Assembly (NCBI RefSeq): GCF_000725625.1
Contig: NZ_KL647086.1
Location: forward strand, 3,172-43,462
DNA from: Streptomyces sp. NRRL F-6676
GTDB lineage: Bacteria > Actinomycetota > Actinomycetes > Streptomycetales > Streptomycetaceae
Reading direction: 5' to 3'
Length of the DNA stretch: 40,291 nucleotides
The position numbers and the translations under genes are program-made. The notes below the pieces were generated by a model that saw only the letters and a program-made list of their open reading frames with translations, was not told the origin of the DNA and made no database searches. This document shows, in pieces, positions 23,145 to 30,270 of the stretch (positions within the stretch are counted from its first letter, which is position 1; every line of letters begins with the position of its first letter).

Positions 23145-23549
23145 TCACCGACGCGGCCCGGCCACGGCTCCGTGCAGCGCCGCCGCGTCGACGTGGGGCG
23201 CGGTCGATGTCGGCACGCTGTACCAGCGCAGCGGCCAGGTGTTGCCCTCCAGCGCGGGGATGCCGATGTAGGTGACCGTGCGCTCGCCGTGGCCGGAGAG
23301 CCGCTGCACACCGGTCGGCCAGTCGTACCGCCGTACGGTGCCGGGCGGGAGCAGGAAGTACACCCAGCGCCCCCGCGCCGCCTCGCACACGATCGGCCCC
23401 GCGTCCTCGTCCGTCGCCTCGATCAGATGGTCGGCGACCAGTTCCCCGCGCAGCCCCTCGATCCGTACGGCGTCGAAGTGGACGCCGGTCACATGCAGCC
23501 GGTGACCGGAAGGGGGGACCCACACGGGCCGGTGAATTGTGCTCGTCAT
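23145..23549 (-). CDS. Small conserved hypothetical protein beside XRE/DUF397 pair
   Basis: A 134-residue soluble protein, not recognised by name. It contains HRPVWVPPSGHRLHVTG near the start, a RWVYFLLPPGT strand, and a characteristic TYIGIPALEGNTWPLRWY block followed by PHVDAAALH. I recall similar small proteins next to whiJ-like XRE/DUF397 genes in streptomycetes, which fits its divergent position relative to the XRE gene. ATG at 23549 is preferred; a GTG two codons upstream at 23555 is possible. It ends only 14 bases from the DUF5063 stop, convergent, which marks the left edge of the apparent accessory segment. Confidence 0.7.
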   Translation of the reverse strand: MTSTIHRPVWVPPSGHRLHVTGVHFDAVRIEGLRGELVADHLIEATDEDAGPIVCEAARGRWVYFLLPPGTVRRYDWPTGVQRLSGHGERTVTYIGIPALEGNTWPLRWYSVPTSTAPHVDAAALHGAVAGPRR

Positions 23550-23633
23550 GGTCACACCGTGCCGCTCAGCTCTCTACGGTCGGTAGCGACCCGGGGGATA
23601 CGCGCCCCGGCGTACCCGTCGGAGGTGGTTCCC

Positions 23634-24443
23634 GTGCCCGGCCAGAACAACTCCCAGCCGCCCGTCGCCTGGCGCTACAGCGGCAACCAGATGAAACGCT
23701 GGCGCACGAAGGCGAACATCAGCCGCGAGCAGCTCGCGGAGGCGGCCAGCTACTCCCCGGACACCATCAAGTCCATGGAGCAGGGGGTGCGTATGCCGAC
23801 CCCGCGCGTCCTCGACGTCGCCGACGAACTGTGCCACGCGGAGGGCCTGTTGAGCGCGGCGAAGGACTACCTGCTGCGAGAGCGGTTCCCGGCGCGGGCG
23901 CAGGACTTCATGGAGAGGGAGAAGGAGGCGATCAGTCTCTGGTGGTACGAAGTCGTCCTCATTCCGGGCTTGTTGCAGACCGAGAGCTACGCGCGTGCGC
24001 TGATCGAGAATCGGCAGCCACCGCTGGAGAAGGAGACGGTGGAGGAGCGGATCGCTGCGCGGATGGAGCGACAGGCCTCACTCACCGAGCGGAAGCCTCT
24101 GGTGTCCTTGAGCTTCGTTCTGTACGAGGCAACTCTGCGAAACCCAATGGTGGACGTTGAGCAGATGACTCGATTGCTGGAAGCATCGACGGCCAGGAAC
24201 GTCGTCTTGCAGGTGTTGCCATTCGAACGCGTCATCAGCGACGCGATCATGGGGCCGATGGTGCTTCTGGAGTCCCGCGATCACGAGCGCTATGCCTTCA
24301 CGGAGGGGCCGTTCGCCAGCGAACTTTCGGCCGATCCGGGGGTTGTCAGCCGCGTGTCGGAGCGGCTTAGCATGATCCGCGCGCAGGCCCTCAGCCCGGC
24401 TGAGTCGGCCCGCTTCATCGAGGGGATGGTGGATCGGCAATGA
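23634..24443 (+). CDS. XRE-family regulator with DUF5753 (WhiJ-like)
   Basis: A 269-residue DNA-binding protein. The N-terminal helix-turn-helix (about 17-70) reads LAEAASYSPDTIKSMEQG; the DUF5753 ligand/interaction domain follows from about residue 100 with WYEVVLIPGLLQTESYARAL, VLYEATLRNPM and VISDAIMGPMVLLE. This is the architecture of WhiJ-type developmental regulators, which act with a DUF397 partner. GTG at 23634 has GGAGG 8 bases upstream. Its stop overlaps the DUF397 start (ATGA). Codon choice in the second half (24100-24400) is noticeably less GC-biased than neighbouring genes, suggesting a different origin. Confidence 0.92.
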   Translation: MPGQNNSQPPVAWRYSGNQMKRWRTKANISREQLAEAASYSPDTIKSMEQGVRMPTPRVLDVADELCHAEGLLSAAKDYLLRERFPARAQDFMEREKEAISLWWYEVVLIPGLLQTESYARALIENRQPPLEKETVEERIAARMERQASLTERKPLVSLSFVLYEATLRNPMVDVEQMTRLLEASTARNVVLQVLPFERVISDAIMGPMVLLESRDHERYAFTEGPFASELSADPGVVSRVSERLSMIRAQALSPAESARFIEGMVDRQ

Positions 24444-24679
24444 GCGACCAATTGAAGTGGTTCAAGTCCAGCTACAGCGACAGCGAGGGCGGTAACTGCG
24501 TCGAGATCGCCCAGGCATGGTTCAAGTCCAGCTACAGCGACAACGAGGGCGGCGCGTGCGTCGAGGTCGCCCACGGTGACGTCGTGCACGTCCGTGACTC
24601 CAAGGCCGCCCCCACCGGCCCCGAACTCCGCATCGCCGCGCCCGCCTGGTCGGCGTTCGTCGCCGCAGTTCGACCCTGA
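24440..24679 (+). CDS. DUF397 protein with internal duplication
   Basis: A 79-residue protein with the DUF397 signature: WFKSSYSDNEGGACVEVA, then VHVRDSKAAPTGPEL and the C-terminal PAWSAFVAAVR. Family members are small partners of XRE/DUF5753 regulators and may oppose or modulate them in a toxin-antitoxin-like way. Here the first 20-residue module occurs twice in tandem, so the protein is longer than the usual ~60 residues. Translation is coupled to the XRE gene by an ATGA overlap. Confidence 0.9.
   Translation: MSDQLKWFKSSYSDSEGGNCVEIAQAWFKSSYSDNEGGACVEVAHGDVVHVRDSKAAPTGPELRIAAPAWSAFVAAVRP
24458..24577 (+). repeat. 60-bp tandem duplication inside the DUF397 gene
   Basis: Units 24458-24517 and 24518-24577 each encode WFKSSYSD(S/N)EGG(N/A)CVE. 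The first 25 bases are identical; later positions differ, so the duplication is not brand new. Confidence 0.92.
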
Positions 24680-24687
24680 TCGCGCCG

Positions 24688-24715
24688 TTGACCTTCGCGG
24701 ATCTTCCCGTAGTGT
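24688..24715 (+). promoter_or_regulatory. Promoter ahead of the RmlD-like gene
   Basis: TTGACC (24688-24693) and TAGTGT (24710-24715) are separated by 16 bases and match the Streptomyces housekeeping consensus (TTGACN, TAGNNT) well. The transcript would have a leader of about 90 bases before the start at 24814. It begins only 9 bases after the DUF397 stop, so the enzyme genes can be transcribed independently of the regulators. Confidence 0.65.
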
Positions 24716-24813
24716 GTGGCCGGGTCGAACGCCCTCCTCGACCCGCCTCGACGTGTGCCCCGGCAGGGGCGCCCGCTCGATGACGAATGCGCCGACGCAG
24801 GAGGGAACCCCCC

Positions 24814-25695
24814 ATGCCCGCGAAAGTTCTCATCACCGGTGCCGGAGGCATGCTGGGCGGCGCCGTCACGGCCGCGTTAGCCGCCCGGCACGAGGTCGTC
24901 GGGTGGTCCCGCAGCCGGACGGGGCCCGACCTGTTCAGCGTCGACGCGACCCGTGCCACCGAGGTCGACCGCTTCTTCGACGGTCACCGTCCGGACGTCT
25001 GCGTGCACCTCGTGGCCTGCGCCGATGTGGCGGTATGCGAGCGGGACCCCGGACTGGCCCACGAACTGAACGTCCGGACCACCGAGAACGTGGCCCGGGC
25101 CTGCGCACGCCACGCGGTCGGGCTGGTCTACACGTCGACCGAGTACGTCTTCGACGGCACGTCGGAGTCCGGCTACGCGGAGGACGACACCCCGAATCCT
25201 CTCCAGATCTATGGTCGGACCAAGCTCCTCGGCGAGGAGCGCGTCCGTGAGGTGCCCGGGCACCTGACCGTCCGCCTCCCCATCCTCTACGGCCCGCCCG
25301 TTCCCGGCCGTGCCCACGGCTGGGTCGAGGCCATGCTGCGCGCGCTGGGGGAGGGGCGCCCCGTCGAACTCGACGACGGCGTCGAGCGACAGCCCACATG
25401 GACCGGGGACGTGGCGAGAGCCCTGGAGCAGGCCGTCTCCGGCCGGATGACGGGGGTGCTGCACGTGGCGAGCCGGGAACGCCTGACGAAGCTCGCCTGG
25501 GGGCGGCGGATCGCCGAGGCGGCGGGACTGCCGGCCTCGCTGCTCCGCCCCGCCCGCCCGGTGCCCGACGGGCACGGCGTGCCGCGCCCCGCGCGCCCCT
25601 GGCTGCTGACCGGCCGGCTGGAGCGGCACGGCGTGGACGTGCCGGCGGACGTCCCCCACCACGTGAAGTCCCACGTCCGCTCCCTCGGCTTCTAG
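24814..25695 (+). CDS. NAD(P)-dependent sugar reductase/epimerase, RmlD-like
   Basis: A 293-residue extended SDR of the RmlD (dTDP-4-dehydrorhamnose reductase) / MAT2B group. It has the dinucleotide motif GAGGMLG (9-15), the catalytic block YTSTEYVFDG (106-115), the active pair Y133/K137 in YGRTKLLGEE, and the late VLHVASRERLTKLAWG typical of RmlD. The substrate may be an NDP-sugar or another activated polyol; no other rhamnose genes are nearby. ATG at 24814 follows AGGAGGG by 8 bases; ATG at 24787 lies upstream of that site and is less likely. Codon 22 (24877-24879) is TTA, the rare leucine codon read by the developmentally controlled bldA tRNA. Confidence 0.88.
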   Translation: MPAKVLITGAGGMLGGAVTAALAARHEVVGWSRSRTGPDLFSVDATRATEVDRFFDGHRPDVCVHLVACADVAVCERDPGLAHELNVRTTENVARACARHAVGLVYTSTEYVFDGTSESGYAEDDTPNPLQIYGRTKLLGEERVREVPGHLTVRLPILYGPPVPGRAHGWVEAMLRALGEGRPVELDDGVERQPTWTGDVARALEQAVSGRMTGVLHVASRERLTKLAWGRRIAEAAGLPASLLRPARPVPDGHGVPRPARPWLLTGRLERHGVDVPADVPHHVKSHVRSLGF

Positions 25696-25863
25696 GCCCG
25701 GCGGTCGCAACCGTTCATCACCGTTCTTCGCGGTACCGCCCGGTCCTCCCCGCACGTCCGGGACGCCCGCCCGCCCGCGCACCCGTGCGCCCGCGTGTGA
25801 GCCGTCCGTCGTGTCGTGGGGCGTCCCGGTGCCGCCGGCGCAGAGACAGACGGAGGCAGGCCC

Positions 25864-27543
25864 ATGAGGATCATCGTGCTCGACACCCAGTGCGCCCGGC
25901 ACGCGGACTCCCCCCGGGCGGTCACGCCCGCGGTGCGGGAGGCCGTCCACGAGGGCACCGTCAGCGGTGTCACGGTCATCGGCGGCGACGGGGCCGCCGG
26001 CCTCGGCGACTGGCCCGGCCTGGTGCGGTGGGTCGCCGCGCCGGGTGCCCGGCAGCGGCTGCGGGAACTCGCGCGGGCGGTGCGGGAGGAGGTGGGCCGG
26101 GTACTGGTCGTCGACTGCGCGTGTGAGATACGGCCCGACACCCTCGCCGCGTTCGCCAGTCTGACGACGTCCACCGTCCTGGTGACCGGCCGCCCGGACC
26201 TCCCCGTGCGGGCGCGCGCGGTGGTCCGCCAGGAGGGCCGCGACCCCCTGGTGCTGGACGGTCTGGCCGCCCCGGCCGGACCGGACGGTGCCGGTGACCG
26301 GGGCGGGCCGGGAGCCCTCGGGTACCTGGGCGCCGTCATGCTGGTGAACGCCGACAGACCGGCGCTCGCGGACATCCTCGGCGAGCGCCCGGACCCGCCC
26401 TCGTGGTGCGAGGCGCTCGGTCTCCTCGCCCGGCGGGTGCGCGTCCGCTGCGCGGTGCTGGCGCACGACGTCCACGGCGACGACATCGTCGTCGAGAACT
26501 GGCTGGCCGGCGGCTCCTACGCGCGCACCTACGTGCATCTGCACCCGCAGGGGCGCCGCATCGTGCGCAAGGAGGCGTTCGGCGAGGGGCAGGACAAACT
26601 GTCCGACGAAATAGGCTGGCTGCGCGGCCTCGACGACGCCGCGCGCCGCCACTTCCCCGACGTCGTGGAGCACCGCATCGGCATGCGGGGCGCCTCGATG
26701 GACCTGCACTACCACCGCCTGCCCACCCTGCGCGGACTGATCCTCTCCGGGGCGATCGACGAGGAGGAGGCCGCCCTGTGGGTGCGCCGCGTCCTCGCCG
26801 TCCTCAAACGGGACCTGTACCCGGCCGGTGACCGGGAAGTGCCCGAGGACTACATACGGCGCACCCACCTGGACCGCATCGTCGCGAGGCTGTCGGAGAC
26901 GGCCGCCGCGCTTCCGTACCGGCACCGGCTGTGGGCGGCGGACCGCGTCCGGGTGAACGGGGTCTGGCTGCGCAACATCGGCAGCGTCGTCGCCGATCTG
27001 CGGCGCGACGAGCGGATGCTCGCGCTGCTGACCCCCGAACGGCTCCGGCGCACCCACGGCGACCTGCACTTCGACAACGTGCTGATCGACCGGCACAACC
27101 ACCGGTTCCTGCTGATCGACCCCCGGGGCAACCCCGGCTACGACGTGGCCTACGACCTCGGGAAGGTCTGGCACTCGGTCAACTCGCTGTACGACCTCAT
27201 CCACGGCGGCCACGTCCGGGTCGCCGTCGGGGAGACCGGGATCGACTACACCATCACCGCGCCCGAACTGGTCACCTTCTACCGCAGGGTGCGCCGGCGC
27301 CTGCACACCTGGCTCGCGGCGACGCAGTGGCACCAGGGGGAACCCCGCTGGCTGCTGAAGGTGCGGCTGGCGGAGGCGGCGCACATGTGCAGCGTGATGC
27401 CCTTCCACATCGCCCACGACGAGCGGGAGACGGTCGCGCTCGCCTGCTACGCCCGGGGCGTGGAGCTGATCAACGGCCTGTACGCCGAACTCACCGAAGC
27501 GGTGGGACAGCGGCGCGCGACCCGCCCTTCACCGGTGTCCTGA
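25864..27543 (+). CDS. APH-fold kinase with N-terminal degenerate nucleotidyltransferase-like region
   Basis: A 559-residue protein in two parts. Residues 1-200 resemble the Rossmann-like core of sugar nucleotidyltransferases (VLVVDCACEIRPDTLAAFA at 80-98, LGYLGAVMLVNAD at 152-164) but lack the GxGTR...PK start signature, so catalysis there is doubtful. Residues 205-540 form an aminoglycoside/choline-kinase fold: a candidate ATP Lys in RRIVRKEAFG, the catalytic loop HGDLHFDNVLID (398-409) and the metal-binding LLIDPRGNPGYDVAYDLGK (416-434). Such proteins phosphorylate small hydroxyl or amino compounds. ATG at 25864 follows GGAGGCAGG. It heads the cupin and HAD genes. Fusions of nucleotidyltransferase and kinase are known for LicC/LicA-type decoration systems; this link is inference. 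Confidence 0.82.
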   Translation: MRIIVLDTQCARHADSPRAVTPAVREAVHEGTVSGVTVIGGDGAAGLGDWPGLVRWVAAPGARQRLRELARAVREEVGRVLVVDCACEIRPDTLAAFASLTTSTVLVTGRPDLPVRARAVVRQEGRDPLVLDGLAAPAGPDGAGDRGGPGALGYLGAVMLVNADRPALADILGERPDPPSWCEALGLLARRVRVRCAVLAHDVHGDDIVVENWLAGGSYARTYVHLHPQGRRIVRKEAFGEGQDKLSDEIGWLRGLDDAARRHFPDVVEHRIGMRGASMDLHYHRLPTLRGLILSGAIDEEEAALWVRRVLAVLKRDLYPAGDREVPEDYIRRTHLDRIVARLSETAAALPYRHRLWAADRVRVNGVWLRNIGSVVADLRRDERMLALLTPERLRRTHGDLHFDNVLIDRHNHRFLLIDPRGNPGYDVAYDLGKVWHSVNSLYDLIHGGHVRVAVGETGIDYTITAPELVTFYRRVRRRLHTWLAATQWHQGEPRWLLKVRLAEAAHMCSVMPFHIAHDERETVALACYARGVELINGLYAELTEAVGQRRATRPSPVS

Positions 27544-27660
27544 CGAACGACGCCGGACGACGACGAACGGCGACGGACGGCGACGGACGCCCATGAGAAC
27601 CACTGCGACCCCTTGCGACCACTGCGACCACTGCAACCCCTGACGGAAGGAAGCCGTGAC

Positions 27661-28017
27661 ATGCGTGTAGTGCACCGCGCGGACCAGGAGGCCGCCGCGC
27701 GCCCGGACGGCCGGACCGTGCTGTCCCTGCTGGACCTCCCCGTGGACGTGCCCGTCGACCGGGTCGGGATCCTGTTCGTGGAACACCCCGCCGACTTCAC
27801 CGAGACGCGCCATTACCACCGGCAGCTGCACGAGATCTTCTACTTCCTCGACGACGCCGACTACCGGGTCGGCGACACCGTGGTCCGGCTCCGGGCGGGC
27901 GACCTCCTGGTGCTGGAGCCGGGGGACGTGCACGGCGCCCTGCCGGTGCCGCACCCCGTCCGGCTGATCGTCTTCCACGTGCCCGAGCGGGACGGGGACA
28001 AGGTGGAGGTGGCGTGA
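27661..28017 (+). CDS. Small cupin protein
   Basis: A 118-residue single-domain cupin. Metal ligands are visible as H51, H53 and E58 (HYHRQLHE, the HxHx4E pattern) and H91 in LVLEPGDVHGALP. Such proteins act as isomerases, epimerases or dioxygenases, or simply bind small ligands. ATG at 27661 has GGAAGGAAGCC upstream. The 117-bp gap after the kinase contains short imperfect repeats of ACTGCGACC (27602-27638), with no recognisable promoter. Its stop overlaps the HAD start by four bases, so they are co-translated. Its substrate is presumably shared with the kinase and HAD protein. Confidence 0.85.
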   Translation: MRVVHRADQEAAARPDGRTVLSLLDLPVDVPVDRVGILFVEHPADFTETRHYHRQLHEIFYFLDDADYRVGDTVVRLRAGDLLVLEPGDVHGALPVPHPVRLIVFHVPERDGDKVEVA

Positions 28018-28712
28018 CCGTCAAGGGGTACATGTTCGACTTCTCCGGCACGCTCATGCGCGTCGAGCCCACCGGGGACTGGCTGCGTGCCGTACTCGAC
28101 GACCTGGGCATCGACGCCGGGGAACGGGAGCTGGCCGCGTGCACGGAGCGCCTGGAGCGGCTCGGCGCCCTCCCGGGCGGTGTCTCCCCCTCCGCCCTGC
28201 CGGACCGGCTGCGGCCCTCCTGGGACCGGCGCGACCTCGACGGCGACAGTCACCGGCGGGCCTACGTCGGGCTGATGCGCGAGGCGGGTCTGCCGTGGGG
28301 GGAGGAGGTCCACGACGCGTTGTACGCGCGCCACATGACACCGGCGGCCTGGCGGCCCTACCCGGACACGGCGGAGGTCCTCGGGGAGCTGCGCCGGCGG
28401 GGCGCGCCGGTGGCCGTGGTGAGCAACATCGGCTGGGACCTGCGGCCGGTCCTGCGGGCGCACGGGCTGGAGGAACTCGTGGACGTCTTCGTCCTCAGCT
28501 GCGAGCACGGGGTGCAGAAGCCGGATCCGAAGATCTTCCGGCTGGCCTGCGAGGCGCTGGCGCTGCCGTACGAGCGGGTGCTCATGGTCGGCGACGACAG
28601 GGTCGCGGACGCCGGGGCGGGCCTCCTCGGCTGCCCGGTGCACTTCGTGGACCACCTTCCCGCGCACGCCCGGCCGGACGCGCTGCGGGCGGTGCTCGGC
28701 GGGAAAATGTGA
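28014..28712 (+). CDS. HAD-family hydrolase, variant motif I
   Basis: A 232-residue HAD-IA protein. The nucleophile Asp9 sits in FDFSGTLM, motif II Ser in VAVVSNIGWD, motif III Lys in HGVQKPDPKIF, and motif IV in MVGDDRVADAGAG. The C1 cap lies between about residues 18 and 95. In phosphatases motif I is DxD, the second Asp being the general acid; here that position is Ser11, so either catalysis is slower or of another type, or the protein uses a different acid. The GTG start at 28014 overlaps the cupin stop (GTGA). It would be the final, dephosphorylating step in a kinase-containing pathway. Confidence 0.88.
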   Translation: MTVKGYMFDFSGTLMRVEPTGDWLRAVLDDLGIDAGERELAACTERLERLGALPGGVSPSALPDRLRPSWDRRDLDGDSHRRAYVGLMREAGLPWGEEVHDALYARHMTPAAWRPYPDTAEVLGELRRRGAPVAVVSNIGWDLRPVLRAHGLEELVDVFVLSCEHGVQKPDPKIFRLACEALALPYERVLMVGDDRVADAGAGLLGCPVHFVDHLPAHARPDALRAVLGGKM

Positions 28713-28805
28713 TGCCGGGCACTTTCCGCGTGGCCGGAGCGTTCCTCGGGCAGAAGCCGCTCGGGCACGGCGTCCGACGGAGTACGTCGTCCCGGAGCGG
28801 CCGGT

Positions 28806-28822
28806 GGTTTCCGCAGGAAACC
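28806..28822 (+). terminator. Hairpin after the HAD gene
   Basis: GGTTTCC (28806-28812) pairs with GGAAACC (28816-28822) around a 3-base loop, about 95 bases beyond the HAD stop and before the ask promoter region. It is a plausible end of the accessory operon. Confidence 0.5.
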
Positions 28823-28912
28823 GGGGTGATCACGCCATGAGCGGGACATCTCACCATGCGGTATCCCGGAAGGGAGATTCGGCCGCTCGATAGACTGAGC
28901 CGACCGCGCCGT

Positions 28913-28924
28913 ACATACGTATGT
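28913..28924. promoter_or_regulatory. Perfect AT-rich palindrome upstream of ask
   Basis: ACATACGTATGT is a perfect 12-bp palindrome whose right end lies 41 bases before the aspartokinase start. A TAGACT hexamer at 28891-28896 may be the -10 box, so the palindrome would lie just downstream of the transcription start, where a repressor could act. No partner regulator is known. Confidence 0.4.
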
Positions 28925-28965
28925 GCGGACATCGCGGACAGAGACGGACTGAGCGAGGAGCGCAC

Positions 28966-30270
28966 GTGGGCCTTGTCGTGCAGAAGTACGGAGGCTCCTC
29001 CGTAGCCGATGCCGAGGGCATCAAGCGCGTCGCCAAGCGGATCGTGGAAGCCAAGAAGAACGGCAACCAGGTGGTTGTCGTGGTCTCCGCGATGGGCGAC
29101 ACGACGGACGAGCTGATCGATCTCGCCGAGCAGGTGTCGCCGATCCCTGCCGGGCGCGAGCTCGACATGCTGCTGACCGCGGGAGAGCGGATCTCCATGG
29201 CCCTGCTGGCCATGGCGATCAAAAACCTGGGCCACGAGGCGCAGAGCTTCACCGGCAGCCAGGCCGGTGTGATCACCGACTCGGTCCACAACAAAGCGCG
29301 GATCATCGACGTCACGCCCGGCCGCATCCGCACCGCGCTCGACGAGGGCAACATCTGCATCGTCGCCGGTTTCCAGGGTGTCAGCCAGGTGGGCAAGGAC
29401 ATCACCACGCTGGGCCGCGGCGGCTCCGACACCACGGCCGTCGCGCTGGCGGCGGCGCTGGACGCGGAGGTGTGCGAGATCTACACCGACGTGGACGGCG
29501 TGTTCACCGCCGACCCGCGAGTGGTGAAGAAGGCCCGGAAGATCGACTGGATCTCCTTCGAGGACATGCTCGAACTGGCCGCCTCCGGGTCCAAGGTGCT
29601 GCTCCACCGCTGTGTGGAGTACGCCCGCCGCTACAACATCCCGATCCACGTCCGCTCGTCGTTCAGCCCGTTGCAGGGCACGTGGGTCAGTAGCGAGCCG
29701 ATCAAGCCGGCGCAGTCGGCACAGCACGTATCGCAAGGGGAACCAAAGGTGGAGCAGGCCATCATCTCCGGGGTCGCGCACGACACCTCGGAGGCCAAGA
29801 TCACCGTCGTCGGCGTGCCCGACAAGCCGGGCGAGGCCGCGGCGATCTTCCGCGCCATCGCGGACGCCGAGATCAACATCGACATGGTGGTGCAGAACGT
29901 CTCCGCCGCGTCCACGGGGCTGACGGACATCTCCTTCACCCTGCCCAAGGCCGAGGGCCGCAAGGCGATCGACGCGCTGGAGAAGGCGCGTGACGTCATC
30001 GGCTTCGACTCGCTCCGCTACGACGACCAGATCGGCAAGATCTCCCTGGTCGGCGCGGGCATGAAGACCAACCCCGGGGTCACCGCCGGGTTCTTCGAGG
30101 CGCTGAGCGACGCGGGCGTCAACATCGAGCTGATCTCGACCTCCGAGATCCGCATCTCGGTCGTCACCCGCAAGGACGACGTCCCGGAGGCCGTCCGCGC
30201 GGTCCACAGCGCGTTCGGCCTGGACTCCGACAGCGACGAGGCGGTCGTCTACGGAGGCACGGGTCGATGA
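28966..30270 (+). CDS. ask: Aspartokinase (alpha subunit)
   Basis: First enzyme of the aspartate family pathway (lysine, threonine, methionine, diaminopimelate), phosphorylating aspartate. The 434 residues contain the catalytic start [35 protein letters not shown], the active [16 protein letters not shown] and [13 protein letters not shown], then two ACT domains (about 275-430: [20 protein letters not shown] and [20 protein letters not shown]) for lysine/threonine feedback. GTG at 28966 follows GAGGAG. An internal start at 29749 should give the separate regulatory beta subunit, as described for C. glutamicum and other actinobacteria. It overlaps asd by four bases. Confidence 0.97.
   Translation: MGLVVQKYGGSSVADAEGIKRVAKRIVEAKKNGNQVVVVVSAMGDTTDELIDLAEQVSPIPAGRELDMLLTAGERISMALLAMAIKNLGHEAQSFTGSQAGVITDSVHNKARIIDVTPGRIRTALDEGNICIVAGFQGVSQVGKDITTLGRGGSDTTAVALAAALDAEVCEIYTDVDGVFTADPRVVKKARKIDWISFEDMLELAASGSKVLLHRCVEYARRYNIPIHVRSSFSPLQGTWVSSEPIKPAQSAQHVSQGEPKVEQAIISGVAHDTSEAKITVVGVPDKPGEAAAIFRAIADAEINIDMVVQNVSAASTGLTDISFTLPKAEGRKAIDALEKARDVIGFDSLRYDDQIGKISLVGAGMKTNPGVTAGFFEALSDAGVNIELISTSEIRISVVTRKDDVPEAVRAVHSAFGLDSDSDEAVVYGGTGR
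29749..30270 (+). CDS. Aspartokinase beta (regulatory) subunit from in-frame internal start
   Basis: GTG at 29749 (codon 262 of ask) is preceded by AAGGGGAA 6-7 bases upstream and begins [17 protein letters not shown]. The product would have 173 residues and consist of the two ACT domains only. In C. glutamicum the beta subunit of about 172 residues arises in the same way and forms alpha2-beta2 enzyme. The internal ribosome site here supports the same arrangement. Confidence 0.8.
   Translation: MEQAIISGVAHDTSEAKITVVGVPDKPGEAAAIFRAIADAEINIDMVVQNVSAASTGLTDISFTLPKAEGRKAIDALEKARDVIGFDSLRYDDQIGKISLVGAGMKTNPGVTAGFFEALSDAGVNIELISTSEIRISVVTRKDDVPEAVRAVHSAFGLDSDSDEAVVYGGTGR

Noticed and set aside
23145..24679. 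Toxin-antitoxin module or phage-defence island
   Set aside because: XRE/DUF397 pairs can look like toxin-antitoxin systems, but no recognised toxin, nuclease or defence domain is present here; whiJ-like regulation fits better.
24877..27417. Long minus-strand ORF across the RmlD-like and kinase genes
   Set aside because: It is antisense to two genes with clear catalytic motifs; its product is Gly/Val/His-rich without recognisable domains.
28712..28840. A 42-codon ORF overlapping the HAD stop (TGATG)
   Set aside because: It has only the overlap in its favour; the product is basic and shows no conserved motif, and the hairpin at 28806 lies inside it. Not strong enough to call a gene.
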